NCBI RefSeq assembly: GCF_001517105.1
Contig: NZ_LPVF01000001.1
Location: 1 to 64,000, forward strand
DNA length: 64,000 nt
Direction: 5' to 3'
DNA from: Bacillus halotolerans
Lineage (GTDB): Bacteria > Bacillota > Bacilli > Bacillales > Bacillaceae
Below are positions 36,041 to 43,498 of this stretch, one piece after another (position 1 is the stretch's first letter; every line of letters begins with the position of its first letter). The notes under the pieces are model-generated. The model ran no database searches. It was not told the DNA's origin and saw nothing but the letters and a program-made list of their open reading frames with translations. The position numbers and the translations under genes are program-made.

Positions 36041-36562
36041 ATGTATGTAAATAAAAAAGTATTATTTTTGACGGACATTGAAAACGGTTTGGAGCCTGTT
36101 TTACAAGAAGTGACGAACACTCCAGCAGAAAATATGCTGACTATCCAAAGCTATGGTGCCGCTATCTCACATCCTTATGGAGAAATCATGAGATCTGTTA
36201 TTTTTGCGATTTACCAGGAAGATGTTGAGGAGGTCTTTGTAGTAGGAACAAAAGATAAGCGGACTTCAACAGATCATATGCTAACTCAACTTGAAACAAT
36301 GAAAGATAAAATACAAACATTGGATTATCTCTTTCAAAATTGCAAGCCTGAATTTTTAGGCGATACGGTCGATGAGTGGCTAAATGTAGATAGCAGTGGC
36401 GCTGTTGAAAAAAGTGTTGATATCATTCGTCAACATCCACTGGTGCCGTCATATGTTAAAGTAAGAGGTTTAATCGTTGATCATAAGGATGGGGAATCCT
36501 CAATTGTGGAGGTTCCTTCTACTAAAACAGGTCAAGCCTTACCTGATCATTGCTTGTCATGA
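36041..36562 (+). CDS. ybcF: YbcF, beta-carbonic-anhydrase-like protein without zinc ligands
   Basis: A 173-aa protein with the alpha/beta layout of beta-carbonic anhydrases: HPYGEIMRSVIFAIYQEDVE followed by VFVVGTKDKRT parallels the region where true enzymes have a GHxxCG loop. The His and Cys of that loop are replaced (GTKDKR), and the first CxDxR motif is replaced by LTDIENG, so the classic zinc site is absent. It lies in the dab operon and may be a regulatory or structural partner. The start at 36041 (MYVNKK) is placed after AAGGAAGAGG. Confidence 0.82.
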   Translation: MYVNKKVLFLTDIENGLEPVLQEVTNTPAENMLTIQSYGAAISHPYGEIMRSVIFAIYQEDVEEVFVVGTKDKRTSTDHMLTQLETMKDKIQTLDYLFQNCKPEFLGDTVDEWLNVDSSGAVEKSVDIIRQHPLVPSYVKVRGLIVDHKDGESSIVEVPSTKTGQALPDHCLS

Positions 36563-36625
36563 TGGAGTGAAGTGGTCAGCTTCTACACTCATATATGGGG
36601 AGAAAGCAGTTTTAAGGAGGATGTA

Positions 36626-36916
36626 ATGGGTGCTAGTATAACTGATTTTGTCACGAAAACAATAGAGGAAATGACTCTGTTTGATCGAGAAAATATGGAA
36701 TGTATGAAAAAAGTAATAAGAAAAGCAATTCATTTTTATCATTTAAAATCTTATGAAGAAGTTGAGGAAACCCATTTAGGGAGCGTTCGATTTTTGCATG
36801 TACACTCTATGATGGAAGAAAATATGTTATCCAAAATTGTAGCGGTCACAAGAAACGGCACAACTGATTTGGATATTGAAGGTGTATATGAAGGACATGT
36901 TGTAAGAGAATATTAA
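36626..36916 (+). CDS. ybcH: YbcH, small protein of unknown function in the dab operon
   Basis: A 96-aa protein, probably soluble and mixed alpha/beta. It starts MGASITDFVTKTIEEM and has an ideal RBS AAGGAGGATG just before the ATG at 36626. I know no function. It lies between ybcF and ybcI, 63 and 56 bases away, and shares their context. Confidence 0.8.
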   Translation: MGASITDFVTKTIEEMTLFDRENMECMKKVIRKAIHFYHLKSYEEVEETHLGSVRFLHVHSMMEENMLSKIVAVTRNGTTDLDIEGVYEGHVVREY

Positions 36917-36972
36917 TGAGACGAAATAACGAATAGAATATGCCAATTATTTTGCCAGGAGATGTGTTATAT

Positions 36973-37335
36973 ATGAAAAAAACGAAAGGTTCTATTGAAT
37001 CAGAGATCAGTAAGTCCATTACGCAATGGGAGAAGGATTATCTTGGGCGCGGGTCTGTATCTGTTAAAACTGATATACTGCGGGATATGATTATCGTTAA
37101 TTTAAAAGGAATTTTAACACCAGCTGAATATGCAGTTTGTGGATCAAAAGAGGGTATGTTATCTATCAAACAAACTCGTTCGGAGTTAGTTGAATCAGGG
37201 ATAGAGGGTCTAAAGGATATTATCCTAACGATAACCGGAGAAAAAGTGATAAGTTTTCATACTGATTTAAGCTCTCGGACAGGTGAACGCGTGATGGTAT
37301 TTAAATTATTTAATGATCTGGAGAAAAATCTATAA
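36973..37335 (+). CDS. ybcI: YbcI, DUF2294/MpsC-type protein
   Basis: A 120-aa protein of the DUF2294 family, now often called MpsC because it accompanies MpsAB. Visible blocks are ESEISKSITQWEKDYLGRGS and VKTDILRDMIIVNLKGILTP. There is no membrane segment. It is the last gene of the dab-type operon dabB-dabA-ybcF-ybcH-ybcI. The start at ATG 36973 follows GCCAGGAGATG. The exact role in bicarbonate supply is not known to me. Confidence 0.82.
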   Translation: MKKTKGSIESEISKSITQWEKDYLGRGSVSVKTDILRDMIIVNLKGILTPAEYAVCGSKEGMLSIKQTRSELVESGIEGLKDIILTITGEKVISFHTDLSSRTGERVMVFKLFNDLEKNL

Positions 37336-37516
37336 TATTTGGAGAGATAAAAAAGCAGAATGAGAGCAAAGTATATATAAAGCAGCGCTTTCTAATGGTC
37401 AACCTAACAGTAGATATGCGAAAGTTAAGTTCTGTAATACCTCCAACTGGCCTGAAATAAGTCTTCAGATTTTTAATGTCTAAAAAGAAGTCAGTCATCA
37501 AAAACGAAAAAACGAA

Positions 37517-37544
37517 TTGACATATCGGAATATAACGATATAAT
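37517..37544 (+). promoter_or_regulatory. ybzH promoter with operator dyad
   Basis: TTGACA and TATAAT with a 16-base spacer. The operator-like CATATCGGAATATAACGATATA (37521-37542, here written in parts: CATATCG and CGATATA arms) covers the spacer. The expected start of RNA is at or next to the ybzH ATG at 37552. Confidence 0.82.
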
Positions 37545-37551
37545 AAACGAT

Positions 37552-37854
37552 ATGGAACCAATTGAAGTATTCAAAGCCTTATCAAATGAATCAAGGCTGC
37601 AAATTTTGCAATGGCTGAAGGAACCTGATCGTCATTTTTCACCCCATGAAGGGATTGATATGAACACAATCGGGGTATGTGTCAGTCAAATAACAGACAA
37701 ATTGAAAATGACGCAATCAACGGCTTCCCAATATCTCACCATCCTTTTAAGAGCCGGCCTGATTAAGGCGGAGCGTATTGGAAAGTACACTTATTACAAA
37801 AGAGATGAAGAAGCCATTGGGAAACTTGCGGACTTTCTTAAAACAGAGATATAA
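37552..37854 (+). CDS. ybzH: ArsR-family transcriptional regulator YbzH
   Basis: A 100-aa winged-helix regulator of the ArsR/SmtB type. It starts MEPIEVFKALSNESRLQILQ, and the recognition helix region is MTQSTASQYLTILLRAGLIK. There is a C-terminal ...GKYTYYKRDEEAIGKLADFL. A Cys at about residue 43 could sense metal or redox state, but the classic ArsR CVC motif is not seen. There is no ribosome binding site: the -10 box ends 7 bases before the ATG, so the mRNA may be leaderless. Similar operator dyads before ybzH and before ybcL suggest it controls both. Confidence 0.88.
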   Translation: MEPIEVFKALSNESRLQILQWLKEPDRHFSPHEGIDMNTIGVCVSQITDKLKMTQSTASQYLTILLRAGLIKAERIGKYTYYKRDEEAIGKLADFLKTEI

Positions 37855-37855
37855 A

Positions 37856-37884
37856 AAATAAACATCAAAAGATGTTTATTTTTA
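37856..37884 (+). terminator. Terminator after ybzH
   Basis: AAATAAACATC pairs with GATGTTTATTT around AAAA, followed by T-rich sequence. Confidence 0.82.
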
Positions 37885-37891
37885 CACCATA

Positions 37892-37952
37892 CATATCGAC
37901 ATATTACGATGTGTTTATTTTTTAAATTAACATATCGATAATTCGTGATATG
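37892..37952. promoter_or_regulatory. Two ArsR-type operator dyads upstream of ybcL
   Basis: CATATCGACATATTACGATGTG-type dyads occur at 37892-37913 (arms CATATCG / CGATGTG) and 37931-37952 (arms CATATC / GATATG), both like the one at the ybzH promoter. TATAAT at 37957-37962 is the likely -10 box for ybcL. Confidence 0.72.
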
Positions 37953-37985
37953 TTGTTATAATAAAAAATTAAGGAGTGAACGTTT

Positions 37986-39158
37986 ATGTCTAACACCTTG
38001 AAAATTTATATGTTAGCCATTGTCAGCTTTTTAGTCGGAACTTCAGAGTACATCATTTCGGGTATTTTGGATCGCATTGCTCATACACTCGGGATCACCT
38101 TGGCTGCCGCGGGCCAGCTCATTACGATCTTTTCACTTGTATATGCTCTTTTAACACCCGTACTCATGGCGTTGACAGCAAGTATGGATAGACGCAGATT
38201 GATGATTTATGCTCTCGGTTTGTTTGTGTTCGGCAATATCTTGGCCTTTGTTCTGCCTGGTTATGGTTGGTTTATTGCAGCGCGGATCATTATGGCGATG
38301 GGAGCGGGTGTGGTTGTTGTAACCGCATTAACGATTGCCGCTAAGATTGCGCCGGAAGGGAAGCAGGGCAGTGCCATCGCTACGGTCGTTATGGGATTTA
38401 CCGCTTCTTTAATCATTGGTGTTCCGCTTGGAAGAATGATAGCAGTAGCATTAGGCTGGAAGTCTGTATTTGGTGCAATTGCTTTGTTGGGATTGATCGC
38501 AATGGCCGTTATATTCTTTACTCTTCCGCATACTGAAGGGGATAAACCTGTACCTTTGCTTCAACAGCTTGCTCTTTTCAAAAAACGGAAAGTGGCGATG
38601 GGATTATCAATCACTTTCTTCTGGCTCGGGGGATATTCTGTTGCTTATACCTATTTGTCACCTTATCTCTTGAACATTTCAGGAATAAGTGGCAAGCTGC
38701 TTAGCGGTGTTTTGCTTATATTTGGAATTGCCAGTTTGGTTGGATCAAAGTTTGGGGGATATAGCACCGATAAATGGGGAGTGCCCTTTACACTCGTTGG
38801 CGGGATGACATTGCATATCGTCACACTGATTCTGCTGTCACTTGTCACCCATTCTCATATCGGAGTGTTGGTGATTCTGATATTATGGTCGTTTGCCGCA
38901 TGGTCTACCGGTCCGACACAGCAATTTCACCTGGCTACAATAGAACCGGGGATGTCAGGTGTTTTGCTTAGCATGAATCAGTCAATGATGCAATTCGCCA
39001 TGGCAGTCGGCGCAGGTATAGGCGGGGTTTTTGTAGAAAACGTATCATTGGCCTCGATTACCTGGATTGGTGCATTAGGGGTTATGATTGCCATTATTGC
39101 ATCATTGATGATTTTTCATTCACAACCGAAACAGGCGCTAAAAGATATCAATCAATAA
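37986..39158 (+). CDS. ybcL: MFS efflux transporter YbcL
   Basis: A 390-aa major facilitator protein with twelve hydrophobic helices of the AraJ/DHA1-like class. Motif A is MALTASMDRRRLMIY (loop 2-3), and the loop after helix 4 and motif C region read GAGVVVVTALTIAAK and GFTASLIIGVPLGRMIA. It is likely a drug or metabolite exporter at the cytoplasmic membrane; the substrate is unknown. The RBS AAGGAGTG precedes the ATG. Operator dyads upstream suggest repression by YbzH. Confidence 0.9.
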   Translation: MSNTLKIYMLAIVSFLVGTSEYIISGILDRIAHTLGITLAAAGQLITIFSLVYALLTPVLMALTASMDRRRLMIYALGLFVFGNILAFVLPGYGWFIAARIIMAMGAGVVVVTALTIAAKIAPEGKQGSAIATVVMGFTASLIIGVPLGRMIAVALGWKSVFGAIALLGLIAMAVIFFTLPHTEGDKPVPLLQQLALFKKRKVAMGLSITFFWLGGYSVAYTYLSPYLLNISGISGKLLSGVLLIFGIASLVGSKFGGYSTDKWGVPFTLVGGMTLHIVTLILLSLVTHSHIGVLVILILWSFAAWSTGPTQQFHLATIEPGMSGVLLSMNQSMMQFAMAVGAGIGGVFVENVSLASITWIGALGVMIAIIASLMIFHSQPKQALKDINQ

Positions 39159-39198
39159 TACTTCTTAAAATTCAATGGGTTCATTTCGAAAGATCTAA

Positions 39199-39232
39199 CA
39201 TCCGCTCGTAAATACAAGCGGGTGTTTTTTTA
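39199..39232 (+). terminator. Terminator after ybcL
   Basis: ACATCCGCTCG pairs with CAAGCGGGTGT around TAAATA, followed by TTTTTT. Confidence 0.85.
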
Positions 39233-39237
39233 TAGGC

Positions 39238-39309
39238 GCTCAACTAGAAGGCACACTGAAGCTGAAAGGGATTTTTGCCGACGGAGAGCTGAAGCACAGC
39301 AAGTTATAA
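39238..39309 (+). pseudogene. Fragment resembling the 3' part of glmS
   Basis: The frame from CAACTAGAAGGCACACTG reads QLEGTLKLKGIFADGELKHS and ends at TAA. GlmS at about 25540-25620 reads [20 protein letters not shown] then GELKHG. DNA identity is clear on both sides of an internal gap of about 24 bases. It has no start codon or RBS and is only about 70 bases long. Confidence 0.6.
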
Positions 39310-39393
39310 TATACTAGGAAGGGAAATAACGGTATGGCGGAAGGGTTCTAGCGCTTCTCGCCTGTAAGATCATTACTTTGAGGATGTGTCATC

Positions 39394-39735
39394 GTGAATC
39401 AAAAGACGTACATTGAAATGAGCAGGACATCGCAGTACATCAACAAATTGAGAGAGTATTCAGTGCTAATTGATGGGGCTGAGATGGGAAATATCAAAGA
39501 TGGAGGGAGGCTGCGAATTGATTTGCCGCCTGGTGAGCATGTTATTCAAGTGAAGATTGCTTGGTGTACAAGCCCAACTTTGAGGTTTACTTTAGCGGAA
39601 GGAGAAGTGTTGAAGTTTAGATGCGGAAGTCCGATCCGGGGATGGAAGTTGCTTTTGGCGCTTTTTTCTGTTTTGGGCCGTCCTGAAAATCATTTGTTTA
39701 TCGAGCAGGAAGAAGAGAAAAAGGCTTTGTGGTGA
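39394..39735 (+). CDS. ybcM: Small protein of unknown function (ybcM position)
   Basis: A 113-aa protein with a GTG start preceded by TTTGAGG. It has a beta-rich region (RTSQYINKLREYSVLIDGAE, then GRLRIDLPPGEHVIQVKIAW) like a small immunoglobulin-like or DUF-type fold seen in Bacillus, and a hydrophobic patch near the C-terminus. The symbol is assigned by position after ybcL. No function is known to me. Confidence 0.65.
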   Translation: MNQKTYIEMSRTSQYINKLREYSVLIDGAEMGNIKDGGRLRIDLPPGEHVIQVKIAWCTSPTLRFTLAEGEVLKFRCGSPIRGWKLLLALFSVLGRPENHLFIEQEEEKKALW

Positions 39736-39807
39736 TTTTATGTTACTACATGGATAAATATCGCTGAATTCTGTTTTGTGAAAGTTTAATTGACATAAGA
39801 AAGAATG

Positions 39808-39848
39808 GCAGCCTTCTCAATATCGTGCTCCTTAGAGCAGGCTGCCAA
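39808..39848. terminator. Hairpin between ybcM and the serine hydrolase gene
   Basis: GGCAGCC and GGCTGCC pair across about 27 bases. It lies between two convergent genes and may help termination on the minus strand, where T-rich sequence follows. It is a weak terminator. Confidence 0.5.
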
Positions 39849-39880
39849 TAAGGAATTCTCGTTTGTCAATTTTCATAATT

Positions 39881-40879
39881 TCATTGAGAAACTAAATACT
39901 CCTTAATCAATTGCCACCTGTCACGAGCATTCATGATGAACTCCGATGCAATGGCTACAACCAGGTTTTTCTCCGGAACACAGCAAATCACATTGCCGCC
40001 ATCCCCAAGTGCTGAGTATGAGAAAACACCTTCCTCTTCACGCAGCCACCATAGATAGCCGTAGTTATTAGCGTTCATCGCAGTTGATTGGTCAATCCAT
40101 GATTCAGGAATGATTTGTTGATTGTTCCAAGTACCATGATTCAAATAAAGATAACCAAACCGTGCCATATCCCGCGGAGTCATCGTAAGCCCCCATCCTC
40201 CGGTTGAATTGCCATCCGGATCATTAACCCATCCCTTCACGTTTTTTCCGAATAGATCGTCAAAGCCGAATGATTGCATACCATAATGCGGGATTTCTTT
40301 CACGCCGATCGGTTTAAACAGGCGCTCGTTGGCGAATTCGCGGGCACTTTTTCCTGTTCTGCGGGTGATGATGGCTGACAGCAGGTGGGCGCCTGCGGTG
40401 GAGTATTTAAATGTGCCGATCGTTCCTCCTTGACCCAGCATACCGAGCGTATAGGTAATCCAATCTGGCTGCATGCACATCTTATCGAGCGGTTCATGCC
40501 AGTCTTCAAATGGATAGGGAGCTGTCATCGTGAGAATGTGGCGTATGGTGATGTCTTGTTTTTGTTTATTATAAGGATCCGGAACGTATTCTGGGAAAAA
40601 GTCCAGCACGTTTTGGTCGACACTTTTTATGTATCCTGCATGTATCGCAATCCCAATAAGAGCTGACATGATACTTTTGGTTACTGATGCTACATGATGC
40701 GTATCATTCGGTCCATAGCTATGATAATAGCGCTCAAAAGCGATGTATCCATTTTTCACAACCACAATACCGTTTATATTGCTGTATTCGGACTTTATTT
40801 TAGGGTCAAGCTTAGACAGTTTTTCGGTGTCCATCCCTAAGGCTGCCGGGTCTGCAGTTGGCCAGTCGTTTCTTTGCAT
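39881..40879 (-). CDS. Beta-lactamase-fold serine hydrolase
   Basis: A 332-aa cytoplasmic-looking (no signal peptide) serine hydrolase of the class C beta-lactamase/esterase fold. SVTK places the nucleophile at Ser65 and the base at Lys68. A YST motif at about 157 matches the YxN position, and GDGGNVI near residue 297 lies at the third-motif position. It starts five bases after the MerR gene ends, so the two are an operon. Without a signal peptide an esterase or 6-aminohexanoate-type hydrolase role is more likely than antibiotic resistance. It lies where 168 has the skf operon. Confidence 0.82.
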   Translation of the reverse strand: MQRNDWPTADPAALGMDTEKLSKLDPKIKSEYSNINGIVVVKNGYIAFERYYHSYGPNDTHHVASVTKSIMSALIGIAIHAGYIKSVDQNVLDFFPEYVPDPYNKQKQDITIRHILTMTAPYPFEDWHEPLDKMCMQPDWITYTLGMLGQGGTIGTFKYSTAGAHLLSAIITRRTGKSAREFANERLFKPIGVKEIPHYGMQSFGFDDLFGKNVKGWVNDPDGNSTGGWGLTMTPRDMARFGYLYLNHGTWNNQQIIPESWIDQSTAMNANNYGYLWWLREEEGVFSYSALGDGGNVICCVPEKNLVVAIASEFIMNARDRWQLIKEYLVSQ

Positions 40880-40884
40880 GGCAG

Positions 40885-41715
40885 TTACCTCTCTTTTTTC
40901 TTTATTGGAAAATACACTTCAGTTACAATATCCTCTGGGACACCAGCTTGCTGGTGATCGGTTACATACACTTCATAGGGGGATTGCGCCAATTCATAGC
41001 CTTCATCTTCGACCCATTCCCTCAGCTTAGCGTATACGGATGTCAATTCTGAATAGGGGCCCTTTAATACAGACTTTGCGCATAGGCCTCCGCGCAAATC
41101 TCTTGTAGCTCTAGCAATCTCCTCTATTGGAATCGCAAACTCTGTATCATTGCCGGCAGGGTTGTATTCAGGGCTGTGATAAATGGTCATGGGCGTGCCG
41201 AGCAAGGTAAGTTTATCAACCGCAATTCTTTCATATAGCCTGCTAAAATATTTTTCGTATCCTAGGGCATAGTCATGACTGCTCATCATTTTGCGTAAAT
41301 ACAGGATGTTCATTGGCTGGGTTTCAGCAAGTACTACTTCTATATCGTCAAGCCATGACATCATTGGTTTGCCTTTCTCTGCACGCAGAATATCGAGGTT
41401 CAATTGGGTAAGGGTATATTCATAAGCATTGATCTTTTCCTGTACTTCTTTTCTTTTTCGCTGAAGGGCAGAACCAAGCTTTTCTTCAGCCTGATCCTCT
41501 TCCAAATCGAGGGTGGCTTTGATTTCTTCCAGAGAAAAATGATACGACTTTAAACGGTTAATCAAGAGCATTTCTTTGAGCTGCCTGATAGAATAATATC
41601 GATATCCATTTTCAGGATTAATGTCCTCGGGGTGGATGAGTCCGATTTCATCGTAGTATCGCAATGTTTTTGTTGATACTTTGCATATCTTTGAAAATTC
41701 ACCGATCGACAGCAA
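40885..41715 (-). CDS. MerR-family regulator with GyrI-like effector domain
   Basis: A 276-aa BmrR/BltR-like activator. The MerR winged helix covers residues 1-70 (LSIGEFSKICKVSTKTLRYY then ENGYRYYS), a coiled coil 75-120, and a GyrI-like small-molecule-binding domain 125-276 (ending VYVTDHQQAGVPEDIVTEVY). TTG at 41715 is preceded by GGAGGTGATCGC; longer starts upstream run into the operator. It is probably autoregulated: its promoter has the 19-base spacer and dyad typical of MerR targets. The serine hydrolase follows directly. Confidence 0.88.
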   Translation of the reverse strand: MLSIGEFSKICKVSTKTLRYYDEIGLIHPEDINPENGYRYYSIRQLKEMLLINRLKSYHFSLEEIKATLDLEEDQAEEKLGSALQRKRKEVQEKINAYEYTLTQLNLDILRAEKGKPMMSWLDDIEVVLAETQPMNILYLRKMMSSHDYALGYEKYFSRLYERIAVDKLTLLGTPMTIYHSPEYNPAGNDTEFAIPIEEIARATRDLRGGLCAKSVLKGPYSELTSVYAKLREWVEDEGYELAQSPYEVYVTDHQQAGVPEDIVTEVYFPIKKKER

Positions 41716-41735
41716 GCGATCACCTCCATGCTCCA

Positions 41736-41766
41736 AATGTACACCTTTCCGTAAGGGCAAAGTCAA
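41736..41766 (-). promoter_or_regulatory. MerR-type promoter-operator with 19-bp spacer
   Basis: On the minus strand TTGACT and TACATT are separated by 19 bases, and the spacer holds the dyad CCCTTACGGAAAGG. This overlong spacer and central dyad are the hallmark of promoters activated by MerR-family regulators. The -10 box is 21 bases before the TTG start. Confidence 0.88.
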
Positions 41767-41849
41767 ATATGAAAATAAAACTGTTCCAAAGTTAATCAGT
41801 TATTTATTTTCATGTCGTATCCTTTCCGTATCAGGGAAAGGAGCATCAT

Positions 41850-42827
41850 ATGAAAACATTATGGAAAGTCGTAAAAATCTTTTTTGGCAGCATAGGCGCT
41901 TTGATTTTGCTTGCAGCCGTCTCGGTTTTTATCTACCACCATTACCAGCTAAATAAGGAAGCAGCACTCCTTAAAGAAAAAGGCACATTAGTCGATGTTG
42001 ACGGTAAAAAGATGAATGTGTATCAAGAGGGAAGCGGGAAGGATACGTTTGTGTTTATGTCCGGTTCGGGGATTGCGGCGCCTGCTTATGAGATGAAAGG
42101 GTTGTACAGTAAGTTTTCAAAAGAAAACAAGATTGCTGTAGTGGATCGTGGGGGCTATGGCTACAGCGACGTGTATGATGATGACAGGGATATTGATACA
42201 ATATTAGAACAGACGAGGAAAGCGCTTCTGCAAAGCGGGAATAAGCCTCCTTATATTTTAATGCCTCATTCCATATCTGGGATTGAAGCGATATATTGGG
42301 CGCAGAAATATCCTGAAGAAATTAAGGCGATTATTGCGATGGATATTGGATTGCCTCAGCAGTATGTCACGTATAAATTGAGCGGGATTGACAGACTGAA
42401 AATGAGAGGATTTCATCTGTTAACTTCGATTGGTTTTCATCGATTTATGCCTTCCGCAGTATACAATCCTGAGGTGATTCGGCAGTCGTTTTTAACTGAT
42501 GAAGAAAAAGAAATCTATAAAGCCATTAATTTTAAGCAATTTTTTAATGCTGATATGGAGCATGAGCTTTTACAGTCTTATCAAAATGGCAGCAAATCTA
42601 TGAATTTGCCGGCGCCAAAAGACACCCCCGTCCTCATTTTAGATGCGGTCTCTGACCAAAATAGAAATTCAAAGTATGCCATACAAAACCGAAAAGATTA
42701 TGAAGAGTTTGCGGCTCAATTTAATACAGCCGATATAAAGGAACTAAGGGGAACACACAGTATTTATTTATATCAGCCCGATCAAATATATAAACTTTCC
42801 ATGGAGTTTATAAGAAAGGTTCGCTAA
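41850..42827 (+). CDS. ybdG: Membrane-anchored alpha/beta hydrolase YbdG
   Basis: A 325-aa protein with an N-terminal membrane helix (about residues 10-32, FFGSIGALILLAAVSVFIYH) and an extracytoplasmic alpha/beta hydrolase domain. The nucleophile elbow is PHSISG, the oxyanion segment FMSGSG, and a C-terminal GTHS carries the likely catalytic His. Its stop overlaps the ybdJ start by one base (TAATG), so it is coupled to the two-component system. The RBS is AGGAAAGGAG. The substrate is unknown. Confidence 0.85.
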   Translation: MKTLWKVVKIFFGSIGALILLAAVSVFIYHHYQLNKEAALLKEKGTLVDVDGKKMNVYQEGSGKDTFVFMSGSGIAAPAYEMKGLYSKFSKENKIAVVDRGGYGYSDVYDDDRDIDTILEQTRKALLQSGNKPPYILMPHSISGIEAIYWAQKYPEEIKAIIAMDIGLPQQYVTYKLSGIDRLKMRGFHLLTSIGFHRFMPSAVYNPEVIRQSFLTDEEKEIYKAINFKQFFNADMEHELLQSYQNGSKSMNLPAPKDTPVLILDAVSDQNRNSKYAIQNRKDYEEFAAQFNTADIKELRGTHSIYLYQPDQIYKLSMEFIRKVR

Positions 42828-43498
42828 TGAAGAGTTATCATATTTTACTCGTGGAAGACGATGTCATGATTGGTGATCTGCTGCAGAAGATTTTGCAGCG
42901 TGAGGGATATCATGTGATGTGGAAAACAGATGGAGCGGATGTGCTTTCGGTGATTCAGAAGGCGGATTTGGTCATTATGGATGTGATGCTGCCGGGTGAG
43001 GACGGGTATCAAATGTCTAAGAAAATAAAAGATTTGGGGTTAAACCTTCCTATTATTTTTCTGTCCGCCCGCAATGACATGGACAGCAAGCTTCAAGGGT
43101 TGAAAATCGGCGAGGATTACATGGTAAAGCCTTTTGATCCGAGAGAACTGCTGCTGAGAATGAAAAATATGCTTGAGCATCATTATGGCACCTTTACGCA
43201 AATCAAACATTTGTATATTGATGCAGACACCAAAAAGGTATTCAATGGGAGTTTGCACCATGAAGTGCTGTTTACCGCGATTGAGCGGAAAATATTCTTC
43301 TATCTGTATGAAAACAGAAACAATATTTTAACAAAGGAACATTTCTTTGATTATCTATGGCAGCTTGAAGACAGAAATCCGAATATCGTGAATGTGCACA
43401 TTAAAAAAATCAGAGCGAAAATTAATGATTTAGCGGGTGAGATCATTGAAAATATCTATGGAGAAGGGTATCGGCTGAATACCGTTGTGAAGAAATGA
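42827..43498 (+). CDS. ybdJ: OmpR-family response regulator YbdJ
   Basis: A 223-aa regulator. The receiver domain (1-120) has the acidic pair EDD, phosphorylatable Asp in DLVIMDVMLPGEDGY and Lys in DYMVKPFDP. The winged-helix output domain (130-223) ends with VNVHIKKIRAKINDLAGEII and ENIYGEGYRL. It pairs with YbdK; the genes overlap by four bases. The target genes are not known to me. Confidence 0.93.
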   Translation: MKSYHILLVEDDVMIGDLLQKILQREGYHVMWKTDGADVLSVIQKADLVIMDVMLPGEDGYQMSKKIKDLGLNLPIIFLSARNDMDSKLQGLKIGEDYMVKPFDPRELLLRMKNMLEHHYGTFTQIKHLYIDADTKKVFNGSLHHEVLFTAIERKIFFYLYENRNNILTKEHFFDYLWQLEDRNPNIVNVHIKKIRAKINDLAGEIIENIYGEGYRLNTVVKK

